DNA from: Clostridiales bacterium
Lineage (GTDB): Bacteria; Bacillota; Clostridia; Clostridiales; Clostridiaceae
Direction: 5' to 3'
Assembly (NCBI GenBank): GCA_012519845.1
Contig: JAAYPK010000119.1
Location: 1-64,000 of the forward strand
Length of the DNA: 64,000 nt
Position numbers and translations under genes: made by a program. Positions 19,836 to 29,545 of the stretch are shown one piece after another. A model generated the notes under the pieces. The model searched no databases. It was not told the DNA's origin and saw only the letters and a program-made list of their open reading frames with translations. Position 1 is the stretch's first letter. Each line of letters starts with the position of its first letter.

Positions 19836-22520
19836 CTATAATGTCTTATTTTTTCTCTCTATGGCTATAATTGCTATTGATGCTATAGCAGCAATTCCAA
19901 TTCCACATAGACTTAAATAATTAATATCTCCAGTTTTTGTTTTATTTGAATTATTGTTCTTTCCACTGTTACCTGAATTTATTTCGCTTTCTCCAAGTAC
20001 TTGCCCATAATTATTATCATTTATATCATCATTCTTATTGTCTTGATCTTCCTCTTTAACTTCAGCTTTCTTTTCAACATTCACCTTGCAAGTTGCTGAA
20101 ATATTTTCATTATTTTTTAGAGTAACATTTATTTCACAGTTCCCGTCTTTTATAGCAGTTATCACTCCATTTTCATCAACTTTAGCTATTGTTTCATCAG
20201 AAGATGTAAATACTAAATCTTTGGTTAAAGCATTTGCTGGATTGACAGTTGCATTAATTATTGCTTCTTCTCCTTCAGTAACATTAATATTGTCTTTTTC
20301 TAATGTAATACTTGAAGCAGGGAACTTTTCATTTAAATCCACTACAAATTGTGCTTCTGGTATCCATTTTGAATTTACAAAATCCCTTCCCTTCACAAGA
20401 AGTTTATCTTTGTAAACTTCAACATAATATCCTTGGCTACCTTCTTTATATTGTTGTGAATCTGTCCATAAATATCCTACTGAAGCTGTGTCAAACATTG
20501 ATGGCATTTTGCTTTCTCCATCATACATAACACTTTCAGATTCTAATTCCCAGTGAGAGTGACCTGAGAAATATATAACTTGTGGGTATTTTGCAATTAT
20601 TTCTCTTAGTTTTTCACTTTGTTCTACTCCATGCCAGCCTTGATCTCCTATTGATCCTGCTACTGTATTTGGAATTGATTGATGTAAAAATAAATATATA
20701 GGTTCTGATGAATCTTTTGATTCAGCTAATTTATCCTCTAACCATTTTAGTTGAGTATCTGAAAGATCTGCAAAATTCTTAACTGTTGTTGCTTCACTTC
20801 CTAAAGCTATAAAATGTTGTCCATTAATCCATTTATCAAAATAAATATCGCTATTTGTATTTTTCTTAAATAACTCTCTTCTTTGATCCACATTATAATT
20901 AGCTGTACTTGGATCATTTGAATTTGGGAATAGTTCATGATTTCCTAAAATAAAAGTAATGCTCGGAAGCCCTTCCTTATTTGCATCAATAATTGAATGT
21001 AAAGCGTCATATTCTATTTGTGAGCCATGGTCAACTGTATCTCCTACAGCAAATATTCCTGCACTATCTTTGCAGTTATTCTTTATATCTTGAAGTGCTA
21101 AACTTAAATGCTTATTATGAACACTATCATAAGAAGTAACATGGATATCTGACATTACTTGAAAATTGTATAAAGGATTTTCTTTATTGAATTTGTAATT
21201 ACTATCTATATCTATTGATAAATAGTCTTCTGATTCTAACTTACCTTTTCCAGTGTAAACTAAAATTTTAGTAGCTTCCTCTGGAATAAAAGTACTTTTT
21301 AGAAAATTATAGTTCACTGTTTTTTCATTAGTTTTTGGTATGCTTACTATTCTTGTATATTCTTCTAATTTACCTTCATCATTACCATAATATAATGAAT
21401 AATAATCAAAAGAAGATGTATCTTCAGGTTGTGTTATTACAATAGTTCCATCAGCATATCCTTTTCTAGTAGCAGTTCTATTATACTTAGCTTCACTTGG
21501 AATTACAGTTGGCACTGTTGTTTTTTCCTTAATTGTAAAGGTTACTCTTGATAAAATGTTATATCCATCATTCTCCATTAATATAGCATCATATACTCCT
21601 GGCTCTAAATCTTTACCTTTGAAATCTGCTGCAGTAAAAGTAACAGAACCATCCGGTTGAGATATATTTTTTGTGTAAGCCCATCCTATTGATGCTGGAT
21701 TACCATTTGGTATAGCCCCAGTATGATATATACCTATCCAATCATTTTTAGATGTTCCTGTATACTTTACAGTTATTGGTGAACCTACTGAAACCTCCTT
21801 TGTCTCAGTTGTTAGTGATGGTGCCTTATAATTATCACTTACTCCTTCTCCTTTAAACTCTAATGTACCAAAATTCCTAGTATCTTGCCAATTACTTGTA
21901 GTCCCATTCCATACTAAAACAGACTCTTCATCTTCTTCATGGAAAACCATAATATCAAAGCCCATTTTTGAAATTTGCGCTGGTGAAGATTGAACTGTAG
22001 ACCATGGAACAGCTACTTCCATGGTGTAGCCATCATTTTGATAGTTAGATTCTACTTTAATAGAGCTATAGTCTATATTATCATTGTTACCCATACCTAC
22101 ACATCCTTGTACAATTTTTGTACCTTTATCAAATACTTGTACCTGGAAATCTTTACTACTATAAGGGGTTCCTCTGTAGTTTAATGGCGACATATAAAAT
22201 GTAAAACTATCATCATCATAAGTAGTAACAGTATTATCACCTTTTACTTCTATACCAATGTATAAATTATTATCATCCCAAAGAGTTTTGTAGTTAGCAG
22301 TAATATTTGTTTTGTCTCCTACTATAAGTTTAGAAACTGATTCTCTATTATTCCACTGGCTTTCATCTAATTTACCATCTAGAGTAATAGAAGAAACCTT
22401 CTCCACTTGAAGTATTTTATTATTTGTTTCACTTGCTTGTGCTAATGGCGCTGTAATAATACTTACAGTAACAAGTAAAGCAGATATTAATGATATAAGT
22501 TTCTTTGATTTTTTTATCAT
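19836..22520 (-). CDS. Secreted multidomain metallophosphoesterase (CBM9-like N-terminus, calcineurin-like phosphoesterase, Ig-like BIG_2 domain, anchor-like C-terminus)
   Basis: Signal peptide; SDIHVT, GDTVDHG, LGNHE, FSGHSHWE motifs; SSITLEKDNINVTEGEEAII Ig-like; KTGDINYLSLCGIGIAAIASIAIIAIERKNKTL. Confidence 0.9.
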   Translation of the reverse strand: MIKKSKKLISLISALLVTVSIITAPLAQASETNNKILQVEKVSSITLDGKLDESQWNNRESVSKLIVGDKTNITANYKTLWDDNNLYIGIEVKGDNTVTTYDDDSFTFYMSPLNYRGTPYSSKDFQVQVFDKGTKIVQGCVGMGNNDNIDYSSIKVESNYQNDGYTMEVAVPWSTVQSSPAQISKMGFDIMVFHEEDEESVLVWNGTTSNWQDTRNFGTLEFKGEGVSDNYKAPSLTTETKEVSVGSPITVKYTGTSKNDWIGIYHTGAIPNGNPASIGWAYTKNISQPDGSVTFTAADFKGKDLEPGVYDAILMENDGYNILSRVTFTIKEKTTVPTVIPSEAKYNRTATRKGYADGTIVITQPEDTSSFDYYSLYYGNDEGKLEEYTRIVSIPKTNEKTVNYNFLKSTFIPEEATKILVYTGKGKLESEDYLSIDIDSNYKFNKENPLYNFQVMSDIHVTSYDSVHNKHLSLALQDIKNNCKDSAGIFAVGDTVDHGSQIEYDALHSIIDANKEGLPSITFILGNHELFPNSNDPSTANYNVDQRRELFKKNTNSDIYFDKWINGQHFIALGSEATTVKNFADLSDTQLKWLEDKLAESKDSSEPIYLFLHQSIPNTVAGSIGDQGWHGVEQSEKLREIIAKYPQVIYFSGHSHWELESESVMYDGESKMPSMFDTASVGYLWTDSQQYKEGSQGYYVEVYKDKLLVKGRDFVNSKWIPEAQFVVDLNEKFPASSITLEKDNINVTEGEEAIINATVNPANALTKDLVFTSSDETIAKVDENGVITAIKDGNCEINVTLKNNENISATCKVNVEKKAEVKEEDQDNKNDDINDNNYGQVLGESEINSGNSGKNNNSNKTKTGDINYLSLCGIGIAAIASIAIIAIERKNKTL

Positions 22521-22607
22521 TATAATCCCCCTTTAAAAAATATTTTACCCATCTTTCAGTATAAAAATTATTTGTTATGAACTTATTTATTATGAGTTAA
22601 TTTAAGG

Positions 22608-23339
22608 TTAACCTATGTTAAAAATATTCTGTATTAAATCAATATACATATATCCACCATTATCTTCTATGATCTTCTCATTTAGGTTTATCCAACTTTT
22701 ACAGTTATCTAAAATTATTGCATCACTTGTTACAACATTATCCAATGTTTTTAGTATGGCATCTACATTCTTTATGTTTTCCACCTGTACTTCAAAATTA
22801 TACTTTTCTAATAATTCTAAAATTCTTAATTTTAGTCTTCCTGAATTAGATACTGGAGAATCAAGATAAAATATGGCTCTTTTAATTTTATTTTTTTCTA
22901 GGATCTTTCCTATTTCTATTATGGCTATATCTGTTTTATCAATTAATCTATAAGTTCCTCTAAGGGCAGCTAAATCTCTAATAGTTCCATCCATAGATTT
23001 TAATAATAAGGATTTAGAAAAAGCCACTTCTAAAGTAATTATTGTATTAAAGCCATCTATATTTACTACTTTATTTTCTAAGCTACTTGTTATTTCTTTT
23101 TCTTTCCTTGTAGTAATATTATTTTCTGTAGAAACAACTCTTGCTAATGCTAATCTTTGTCTTTCTGATAATAAATAGTGATTTCCTACAAATACAGATG
23201 ATCCTTTTATTGGATAACCTCTATTTATTAGGTAATATAGATCATAGGCTGCCTTCCTTAAAGTTTTAACTGCCTCCTCATTAAATTCTTTTTCATCACT
23301 AGGAAAATACCCTCTTTTTACAATTTTACTCATGTCCAA
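22608..23339 (-). CDS. DUF434-family protein
   Basis: KRGYFPSDEKEFNEEAVKTLRKAAYDLYYLINRGYPIKGSSVFVGNHYLLSERQRLALAR. Confidence 0.8.
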   Translation of the reverse strand: MDMSKIVKRGYFPSDEKEFNEEAVKTLRKAAYDLYYLINRGYPIKGSSVFVGNHYLLSERQRLALARVVSTENNITTRKEKEITSSLENKVVNIDGFNTIITLEVAFSKSLLLKSMDGTIRDLAALRGTYRLIDKTDIAIIEIGKILEKNKIKRAIFYLDSPVSNSGRLKLRILELLEKYNFEVQVENIKNVDAILKTLDNVVTSDAIILDNCKSWINLNEKIIEDNGGYMYIDLIQNIFNIG

Positions 23340-23455
23340 TTCATTCCTAACTCATTTATATTTTCCATATATCTTGCCCTAAATATTGAACTTCATAAAC
23401 ATTTATATATAAAAAAAAGAAGAAACTCTTTAAGAATTTCTCCATTTTATAAATA

Positions 23456-24670
23456 CTACATTTTATATATTATACTAAGCAAATCATACCTTCCAAAACC
23501 TTCTTTATCAAGTTCAGTTATTAACTTATACAATTCTTTTTGATTATGACCAGTAATTCTTGTAAAATTAGAAATTACATTTTCAAAATCAATAGGTTTG
23601 ATTTCTAAATGCTTGTCCCATATGCAAAATAACTGGGCCATTACGGCAGTGTAACTTGCCATAACAATTCCTATTTCTGCCTCAATATTATTACTATTTA
23701 AAACCTTTGGAATATTATTAAATAATAAAGATACTATATAGTTTTCCATTACATATTCAAACTTCTTAAAATAAGTATTAAATTCTAATTCTTCCTTTAT
23801 AATCCCATCTATACCAATATCATTTGCATTACAAATGTAATACTTTATACTATTAACAAGTCCACTATAATAGGAATTATTATTAACCTTTTTTTCTAAA
23901 AAGCTTTTTAAAAATTTAACTCTTTTCAGAATATCCACATTATTAAAAGATTTTAGTAATTCTAAGTACTCCGTTGAAACTATAGCTTCTTCTACTTTTT
24001 TAAGCTTTCCTTCCCAATTATTATAGCACCCAATTATTTCTTGCACTTGATCTGTAGCTGAGTTTATCATTGCTATTCTTTGCCATAATGGAATATCCCT
24101 AAACTGAATAATATCAATAAATAAACTTCTTGTTTCTAATATAAAATTTAAATAATCTTCATCATAATTTTCAATATTGAGTTTTGTATTTTTAATTTCA
24201 AAATCATTTAGCTGTGTGTCCTCTAAATTAAAGTAAAGCTTTTCTTTGTTATTAAATAAATACTTGACTACTTCAGGACAAGATAAAGCTAAATATCTTC
24301 CATACAATTCATTGGAGTATTTTTCAATATTTCTAGGATATACTTTACAGGTATTACATAAATAATCTTCTCCATAATTAATATAGATATTACAAAGGTT
24401 ATTCTCATTCAAACATGGGCATTCACCCTTTTTATTTAATACAAATTCCCCATAAGCTGCTTCACTTTTGTCACTATAGCTATTAATTGAACTTTTTAAA
24501 TAATCACTGTATTCATCATTTGTTTTTTCATATTTTTCAAAAGAAAGTTTATCTATAATTATTCTCCATTCCTTGCAACAAGAATTAGAACAACTACTTC
24601 CAACACAAGTAAATTCCTTATAATAGCTCGGTTCAATTATCTTCATATATTCTTCCTCATACTCTCTCAT
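23456..24670 (-). CDS. fliB: Flagellin lysine-N-methylase (FliB-like)
   Basis: PSYYKEFTCVGSSCSNSCCKEWRIIIDK with CPCLNENNLCNIY cysteine clusters. Confidence 0.85.
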   Translation of the reverse strand: MREYEEEYMKIIEPSYYKEFTCVGSSCSNSCCKEWRIIIDKLSFEKYEKTNDEYSDYLKSSINSYSDKSEAAYGEFVLNKKGECPCLNENNLCNIYINYGEDYLCNTCKVYPRNIEKYSNELYGRYLALSCPEVVKYLFNNKEKLYFNLEDTQLNDFEIKNTKLNIENYDEDYLNFILETRSLFIDIIQFRDIPLWQRIAMINSATDQVQEIIGCYNNWEGKLKKVEEAIVSTEYLELLKSFNNVDILKRVKFLKSFLEKKVNNNSYYSGLVNSIKYYICNANDIGIDGIIKEELEFNTYFKKFEYVMENYIVSLLFNNIPKVLNSNNIEAEIGIVMASYTAVMAQLFCIWDKHLEIKPIDFENVISNFTRITGHNQKELYKLITELDKEGFGRYDLLSIIYKM

Positions 24671-24732
24671 ATTTTTATAGGCTAATATGATTATAAAATA
24701 AAAATATTGCTAAAGTATGAACTAGTAATCAT

Positions 24733-25002
24733 TTACACTAATTCTGAAAATATAGTTAACATTGAGAGTATCATCCACACTGCTTTGACTAAATAAGCAT
24801 AACTACCTTTTTCTGATGGACTTGTTATTTTATAATTAAAACAATCCACTTCCTGAAGAACCTTTAAAACAATTTCCTCATTTATATTTCCTTCAAAGGA
24901 AAGATTGTTTTAGAGTAAATAGTTAAGGATGGGGGATCCTAAGTAAATAAGAAACAATGATATAATTATTGTGAAAATAGTTAGTTTGAATACTTTTTTC
25001 AT
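24733..25002 (-). pseudogene. Small membrane-protein gene with one in-frame TAA at 24910-24912
   Basis: MKKVFKLTIFTIIISLFLIYLGSPILNYLL*NNLSFEGNINEEIVLKVLQEVDCFNYKITSPSEKGSYAYLVKAVWMILSMLTIFSELV*, same frame; ATG overlaps the upstream stop as TAATG. Confidence 0.55.
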
Positions 25003-25832
25003 TACTTTCTATTTATCTTATCTTTTAGAAAATACCCTATAAAAACCCCTATAATACTGCCTATATATTGATATAAATTTATAGAAACATTTTGTCCTAA
25101 AATACATTTTAATAAAGAAATAATTAAGATAACTATAGGAATTATCGCAATCAGTATTATTTTATGTTTTTTAGTGAAATTATTAAATAAAAAAGGTATT
25201 GCAGCTCCCATAGGAATAGACAGAATTATATATTTAATTGCTGATAATAGTAAATTCCTCATATTATTACTAAGGTATATCTCTGAAAAATATAAATTTC
25301 CTAAACCTGAACTTATTTCTAATGGAAAAATAATTATGCTTAATATAGAAATTATATATACTCCGAATAAAATACTATATAGATTTCTATTATAACTTGA
25401 TATTATGCCATCCTTCTTATCTATTAACATATATATACAACTTATTATTAAATAAACAGGAATTAATAGTAAATACATGTGTATCCCTAAAGAAATTCCT
25501 TGAACATTAAGACTTATTAACTTAAAACCTATTACTAACACTAAAAGATAGGAAATACACAACTTTACTAAAATATTCATATATTTATTTTTATATTCAA
25601 ATATACTTGAAATATCTTTTTCAAGTTCACGAGAACTTCCAAACTTTTTCATTGCCTTTTCATAACTTACATCTAGTGAATAACCATCATTTATTAATAA
25701 TTCTATTTCCATTAAAATATGATCCTTCATGTCAGACTTTAGCTCTTCCATTTCATCTTTATCTCCACGAAATTTATTATATATTTTGCTTAAATATATA
25801 TCTATTTTTTTTTGTACTCTAATATCAACCAT
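25002..25832 (-). CDS. Membrane protein with N-terminal permease-prefix/DUF1700-like domain
   Basis: EELKSDMKDHILMEIELLINDGYSLDVSYEKAMKKFGSSRELEKDI followed by TM helices. Confidence 0.75.
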   Translation of the reverse strand: MVDIRVQKKIDIYLSKIYNKFRGDKDEMEELKSDMKDHILMEIELLINDGYSLDVSYEKAMKKFGSSRELEKDISSIFEYKNKYMNILVKLCISYLLVLVIGFKLISLNVQGISLGIHMYLLLIPVYLIISCIYMLIDKKDGIISSYNRNLYSILFGVYIISILSIIIFPLEISSGLGNLYFSEIYLSNNMRNLLLSAIKYIILSIPMGAAIPFLFNNFTKKHKIILIAIIPIVILIISLLKCILGQNVSINLYQYIGSIIGVFIGYFLKDKINRK

Positions 25833-25836
25833 AAAA

Positions 25837-26169
25837 TCACTCCTTATAAAATAAATCAATTATTTTTTTAAAAAATTCCCATTCTTCCTTTTTTGTTTTA
25901 AGATAAATTTCCCCTTTTTCTTTTATCCTATAATATCTTCTCCTTCCTCCACCTGTTTCACCCTCTTTTTCCCAAAAAGATTCAACCAAATCTTCTCGCT
26001 CTAATCTTTTTAAAATAACGTATAATGTTCCTTCTTTTATTTGAAATTGCTCTTTACTAACTTTACGTATTTTCTTAATGATTTCATATCCATAACTTGG
26101 ACCCACTCTTAAAGTATTTAAAATAATTATCTCAAGATATCCCTTTAATTGCTCTTTATTTATTTCCAT
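25837..26169 (-). CDS. PadR-family regulator (listed ORF to 26415 is over-extended)
   Basis: MEINKEQLKGYLEIIILNTLRVGPSYGYEIIKKIRKVS; RBS immediately upstream of 26169. Confidence 0.9.
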   Translation of the reverse strand: MEINKEQLKGYLEIIILNTLRVGPSYGYEIIKKIRKVSKEQFQIKEGTLYVILKRLEREDLVESFWEKEGETGGGRRRYYRIKEKGEIYLKTKKEEWEFFKKIIDLFYKE

Positions 26170-26190
26170 ATTATACCTCCATAAAAGTAT

Positions 26191-26233
26191 AATAACACAA
26201 AGTACTCTATAAAATAAAGTACTTTGTGTTATT
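26191..26233. promoter_or_regulatory. Candidate PadR operator: 16-bp perfect inverted repeat AATAACACAAAGTACT/AGTACTTTGTGTTATT
   Basis: Located 21 bp upstream of the padR start; no T-run. Confidence 0.65.
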
Positions 26234-26239
26234 ATGAAG

Positions 26240-26460
26240 TAAGGGATACAGCAAAACTTGGTGTAAAAACTTTTTTGATTGCTGTAAATCCCTATAATTT
26301 CTTTCCTTTCTCCATGATATCGGAGAGAATGTCCAGTTCCGCATCCTATTTCTAACAATTTAAATATTATATCACTAGATTCCATCATAATAATATTTTT
26401 ATTTCTTGGCTTCATACATTGATTAATAATATTTTCTTCTAGATATTTATCCTTGTTTAT
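26240..26460 (-). pseudogene. Decayed SAM-dependent methyltransferase fragment
   Basis: In-frame KLLEIGCGTGHSLRYHGERKEIIGIYS (motif I) upstream of padR without a complete gene. Confidence 0.4.
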
Positions 26461-26548
26461 GTAATTATAGAATTATTATACACTGGCATGAAATATTAAA
26501 CTTATTTTAGTTAGTTATTTCTATACTTATATTGAAGGGTGAGGGAAA

Positions 26549-27136
26549 ATGGGTATTATTGATATTTTAGTTCAGCAATGTAGAAAGCCAAATGGTATTC
26601 TTGGAGCCATTATGATGAAGAGTTTTGATATTATAAATGAAGGTTTTTTTGATTGGGCTTTGAACTTAGTTGATATACAAGATGGAAACATACTAGATAT
26701 TGGCTGTGGAAGTGGAAAAACTGTATATAAACTTGCAAAAAAATATAATAATATTCTAGTTCATGGTATGGACTATTCCAATGATGCTGTTAAAAGTTCT
26801 ATAAAAAGGAATAAGAAATTTATTGAAAAAGAAAAGGTTAAAATTTTTTGTGGTTCAGTTGAGAAAATTCCTTTTGCAGATAATTATTTTGACTATATTT
26901 TTGCTATTAGGACTCATTATTTTTGGGTTGATTTACAGTTAGCTTGCATGGAAATTTTCAAAAAGTTGAAACATGGAGGAAAATTTATAGTAATCTCAGA
27001 AACCTATAAAATACAGTATCATATGAGTTATTATAATACTGAGGATTCATTTAAAAAATTACTTTTAGATGTTGGATTTTCAAAAGTAGAATTGATTAAC
27101 AAAGAAAAAAGTATATGTATGATTGCTCAGAAATAA
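26549..27136 (+). CDS. Class I SAM-dependent methyltransferase
   Basis: GNILDIGCGSGKTVYKLAKKY, VEKIPFADNYFDYIFAIRTHYFW. Confidence 0.92.
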   Translation: MGIIDILVQQCRKPNGILGAIMMKSFDIINEGFFDWALNLVDIQDGNILDIGCGSGKTVYKLAKKYNNILVHGMDYSNDAVKSSIKRNKKFIEKEKVKIFCGSVEKIPFADNYFDYIFAIRTHYFWVDLQLACMEIFKKLKHGGKFIVISETYKIQYHMSYYNTEDSFKKLLLDVGFSKVELINKEKSICMIAQK

Positions 27137-27150
27137 TTTGAAAGTAATAA

Positions 27151-27180
27151 AAAAGTGTTTTAAATTTTTAAAACACTTTT
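27151..27180. terminator. Bidirectional terminator AAAAGTGTTTTAAA/TTTAAAACACTTTT
   Basis: Perfect stem between convergent genes. Confidence 0.75.
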
Positions 27181-27194
27181 CTTATTTATTCACT

Positions 27195-27620
27195 TTATCT
27201 TTCAGTTTGTTCTGTCATCAATACCCATCTAAAACCAAATTTATCAATTAGGGATACTGAACAAGAACTGTATGTTGTGCTATGTACAGGATAAATTATT
27301 TTACATTCTTCTTTTAAAACATCATAGGCTTGCATTACTTCTTCTTTTGTATCAAAAATAACAGTTAAAGATAAGGAAAGGCTTGGTTCAAAAGGAATAT
27401 CCATATTATCACTCATCATAATTCTCTGATTCCCAATGAAAATCTCTCCATGGTAAATATAAGCTTTTTCAGTTTCAGTAAGCTCCTTATTAAAATCTTC
27501 TTTTTGAGCATCTGAATATCTTAGGAAGCATCCAATTTTTGCACCAAATGCCTTTTGATAAAAATACATTGCTTCTTCGCAATGCCCACCAAAATTAAAA
27601 TTAGGGGTAAAAATAGCCAT
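27195..27620 (-). CDS. VOC/PhnB-like glyoxalase-fold protein
   Basis: FNFGGHCEEAMYFYQKAFGAKI; LIDKFGFRWVLM. Confidence 0.88.
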   Translation of the reverse strand: MAIFTPNFNFGGHCEEAMYFYQKAFGAKIGCFLRYSDAQKEDFNKELTETEKAYIYHGEIFIGNQRIMMSDNMDIPFEPSLSLSLTVIFDTKEEVMQAYDVLKEECKIIYPVHSTTYSSCSVSLIDKFGFRWVLMTEQTER

Positions 27621-27634
27621 ATATCTTTTCTCCT

Positions 27635-27868
27635 TTATGATTTTTTTTTAGTAAATACATCAATGATAAAACAAATTGCTATAGTGGTTATAATTAATAA
27701 AATCAATCCTATAATACTAAAGCTTATCCCATTTTTTCTAAATGTAAAAGCATTTAAAATATCAGTATTAAGAAAATAACCTATAATGTAGTATATAAAC
27801 ATTGTCCCTAATACAATTAATAATATTATTTTTTTGTTCCCTGAATTAATAAATACATTTTCCTCCAT
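27635..27868 (-). CDS. Small membrane protein
   Basis: 77 aa with two TM segments. Confidence 0.55.
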   Translation of the reverse strand: MEENVFINSGNKKIILLIVLGTMFIYYIIGYFLNTDILNAFTFRKNGISFSIIGLILLIITTIAICFIIDVFTKKKS

Positions 27869-27971
27869 GTTATTATGCCTCTCTTGCTAATTTTATCTAA
27901 AATTATATAATATTACAAGTAAAAATTCAAAAAGTAAGAGCTAGAGGAATTTCTATCTCTTACTTCTTAAT

Positions 27972-28646
27972 TCATAAAACTCTAATTCTTTCCCCTGCCT
28001 TAATCACATTAGGATTTTCTATAGCATTTAGCTTAACTATACTATTAATTGTTACTTTAAACTTATTAGCAATTTTATATATAGTATCTCCTTTTTCAAT
28101 AGTATAATAAACTTTCTTATTACTATTATAGTAGTTGGAGATACCATTAAATAATGCCTCTGACATTTTCTTTATATTATAAATCCTCATGTCCTCTTCA
28201 CTATCAATAAAAGCACATTCTACTAATAAAGCAGGCATTACAGTATTTTTTAGTACATAAAGATCCTTTCTTATTTTAATCCCTCTATTTTTAAAGCCTA
28301 ATAATTGAGTTTCCTTAAGTATAAGTCTTCCTATTTCTGCACCTATCCCCTCCTTATATACTAATACTTCTGATCCATAACCTCCTATACACTTGTTATG
28401 ATGAATAGATAAGAAAAAATCTACATTTTCTGAATTTGCAGTTAAGCATCTTTTTTCTAAAGATTCACCTAATGTGGATGCATAAGAAGGTGTACAATTT
28501 ACAACTGTAAAGCCTTCCTTCTTTAGTTTACTAATTAGTAATCCTCCAACTAATAAATTTAATTCATCCTCATTTCTAATTCCTACTGCCCCTACATCTC
28601 TTGAAAGATTGTGTCCAATATCAATGCCAATTTTTTTCATAATCAA
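27972..28646 (-). CDS. N-acetylmuramoyl-L-alanine amidase (Amidase_3) with C-terminal LysM
   Basis: IGIDIGHNLSRDVGAVG...FFLSIHHNKC...LLVECAFIDS; YYTIEKGDTIYKIANKFKVTINSIVKLN. Confidence 0.92.
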   Translation of the reverse strand: MIMKKIGIDIGHNLSRDVGAVGIRNEDELNLLVGGLLISKLKKEGFTVVNCTPSYASTLGESLEKRCLTANSENVDFFLSIHHNKCIGGYGSEVLVYKEGIGAEIGRLILKETQLLGFKNRGIKIRKDLYVLKNTVMPALLVECAFIDSEEDMRIYNIKKMSEALFNGISNYYNSNKKVYYTIEKGDTIYKIANKFKVTINSIVKLNAIENPNVIKAGERIRVL

Positions 28647-28706
28647 TCACCTCCATAATATAATATATGGATTTTTTGAATATTCTTTAATATGGAGGTG
28701 AAAAAA

Positions 28707-29294
28707 ATGAATATTAATTTATTAGAATCCTTAGTTAAAAAAGCAAAAAATGGAGACAAGCAATCTAAAGAAGTAATTTTAAAAGAATTTACACCCTTAA
28801 TTGTTAACCTATCTAAAAATATCCATATTCCTGGATTTGATTATTATGACATTAATAATGAGTGTTACTTATCACTGCTAAAAGCTATAAGCTGTTATGA
28901 ATTTAAAAAATCTAATGATTCAAAATTTGTTTTTTATGCTACATCAACAATCAAAAAAAATCTTTATTATTTAATAGAAAAGAACATTAAAATATCTAGG
29001 CCTAATGGTGAAGACTACTTGGAATTTAATGAAGAAATTGATATTAATCAAAAGTTTAGCACTAATAACATTGAGGATTACCTAAAAGAAATAAATAATA
29101 AAGATTTTATTAATGAAATTGTTTCTTCCCTTAATGATGAGGAAAAAAACTTGTTCTCCTTCTTATTTTTAGAAAATAAATCCATTTCAGACTATGCTTA
29201 TTCAAACAATATTTCCTACAATTATGGCTATAAAAAGAAAAATAAATTAATTAATAAAATAAAGAACATGTATAGTAAAGAATACCTTAATTAG
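28707..29294 (+). CDS. Sigma-70-family-like RNA polymerase sigma factor (SigO/TcdR-like group, tentative)
   Basis: LVKKAKNGDKQSKEVILKEFTPLIVNLSKNIHIPGFDYYDINNECYLSLLKAI (region 2-like); C-terminal HTH-like; GGAGGTG RBS. Confidence 0.8.
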   Translation: MNINLLESLVKKAKNGDKQSKEVILKEFTPLIVNLSKNIHIPGFDYYDINNECYLSLLKAISCYEFKKSNDSKFVFYATSTIKKNLYYLIEKNIKISRPNGEDYLEFNEEIDINQKFSTNNIEDYLKEINNKDFINEIVSSLNDEEKNLFSFLFLENKSISDYAYSNNISYNYGYKKKNKLINKIKNMYSKEYLN

Positions 29295-29295
29295 A

Positions 29296-29310
29296 CATAT
29301 ATCTTATATG
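29296..29310. promoter_or_regulatory. Palindrome CATATA-TCT-TATATG, copy 1, just upstream of the yvrJ-like RBS
   Basis: CATATATCTTATATGAAA is repeated exactly at 29515. Confidence 0.6.
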
Positions 29311-29326
29311 AAAGGAGCTGATAAAG

Positions 29327-29497
29327 GTGGAAATAGCTGAATTTGTTAATCTAGTTGGTAATAACTGCTTTCCAATTGTGGTATCTGCTTTTTTATTAAT
29401 TAGACTTGAAAAGCAAATGACAAATATAGCCACTTCAGTAAACACATTAAGTACCATAGTTACTTCTATACTTGAAAAAGAATTAGGAAAGAAGTAA
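29327..29497 (+). CDS. YvrJ-family small membrane protein (GTG start; absent from ORF track)
   Basis: MEIAEFVNLVGNNCFPIVVSAFLLIRLEKQMTNIATSVNTLSTIVTSILEKELGKK. Confidence 0.82.
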   Translation: MEIAEFVNLVGNNCFPIVVSAFLLIRLEKQMTNIATSVNTLSTIVTSILEKELGKK

Positions 29498-29514
29498 AGA
29501 TTACAAAACAAAAC

Positions 29515-29529
29515 CATATATCTTATATG
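29515..29529. promoter_or_regulatory. Palindrome CATATA-TCT-TATATG, copy 2, just upstream of the DUF1659 gene RBS
   Basis: Same sequence as 29296-29310 with the same position relative to the RBS. Confidence 0.6.
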
Positions 29530-29545
29530 AAAAGGAGGTGATATT

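Noticed and set aside
22521-22610. Possible Pho box upstream of the metallophosphoesterase
   Set aside because: AACTCATAA and TTCATAA repeats are not spaced 11 bp and match poorly; too weak to claim.
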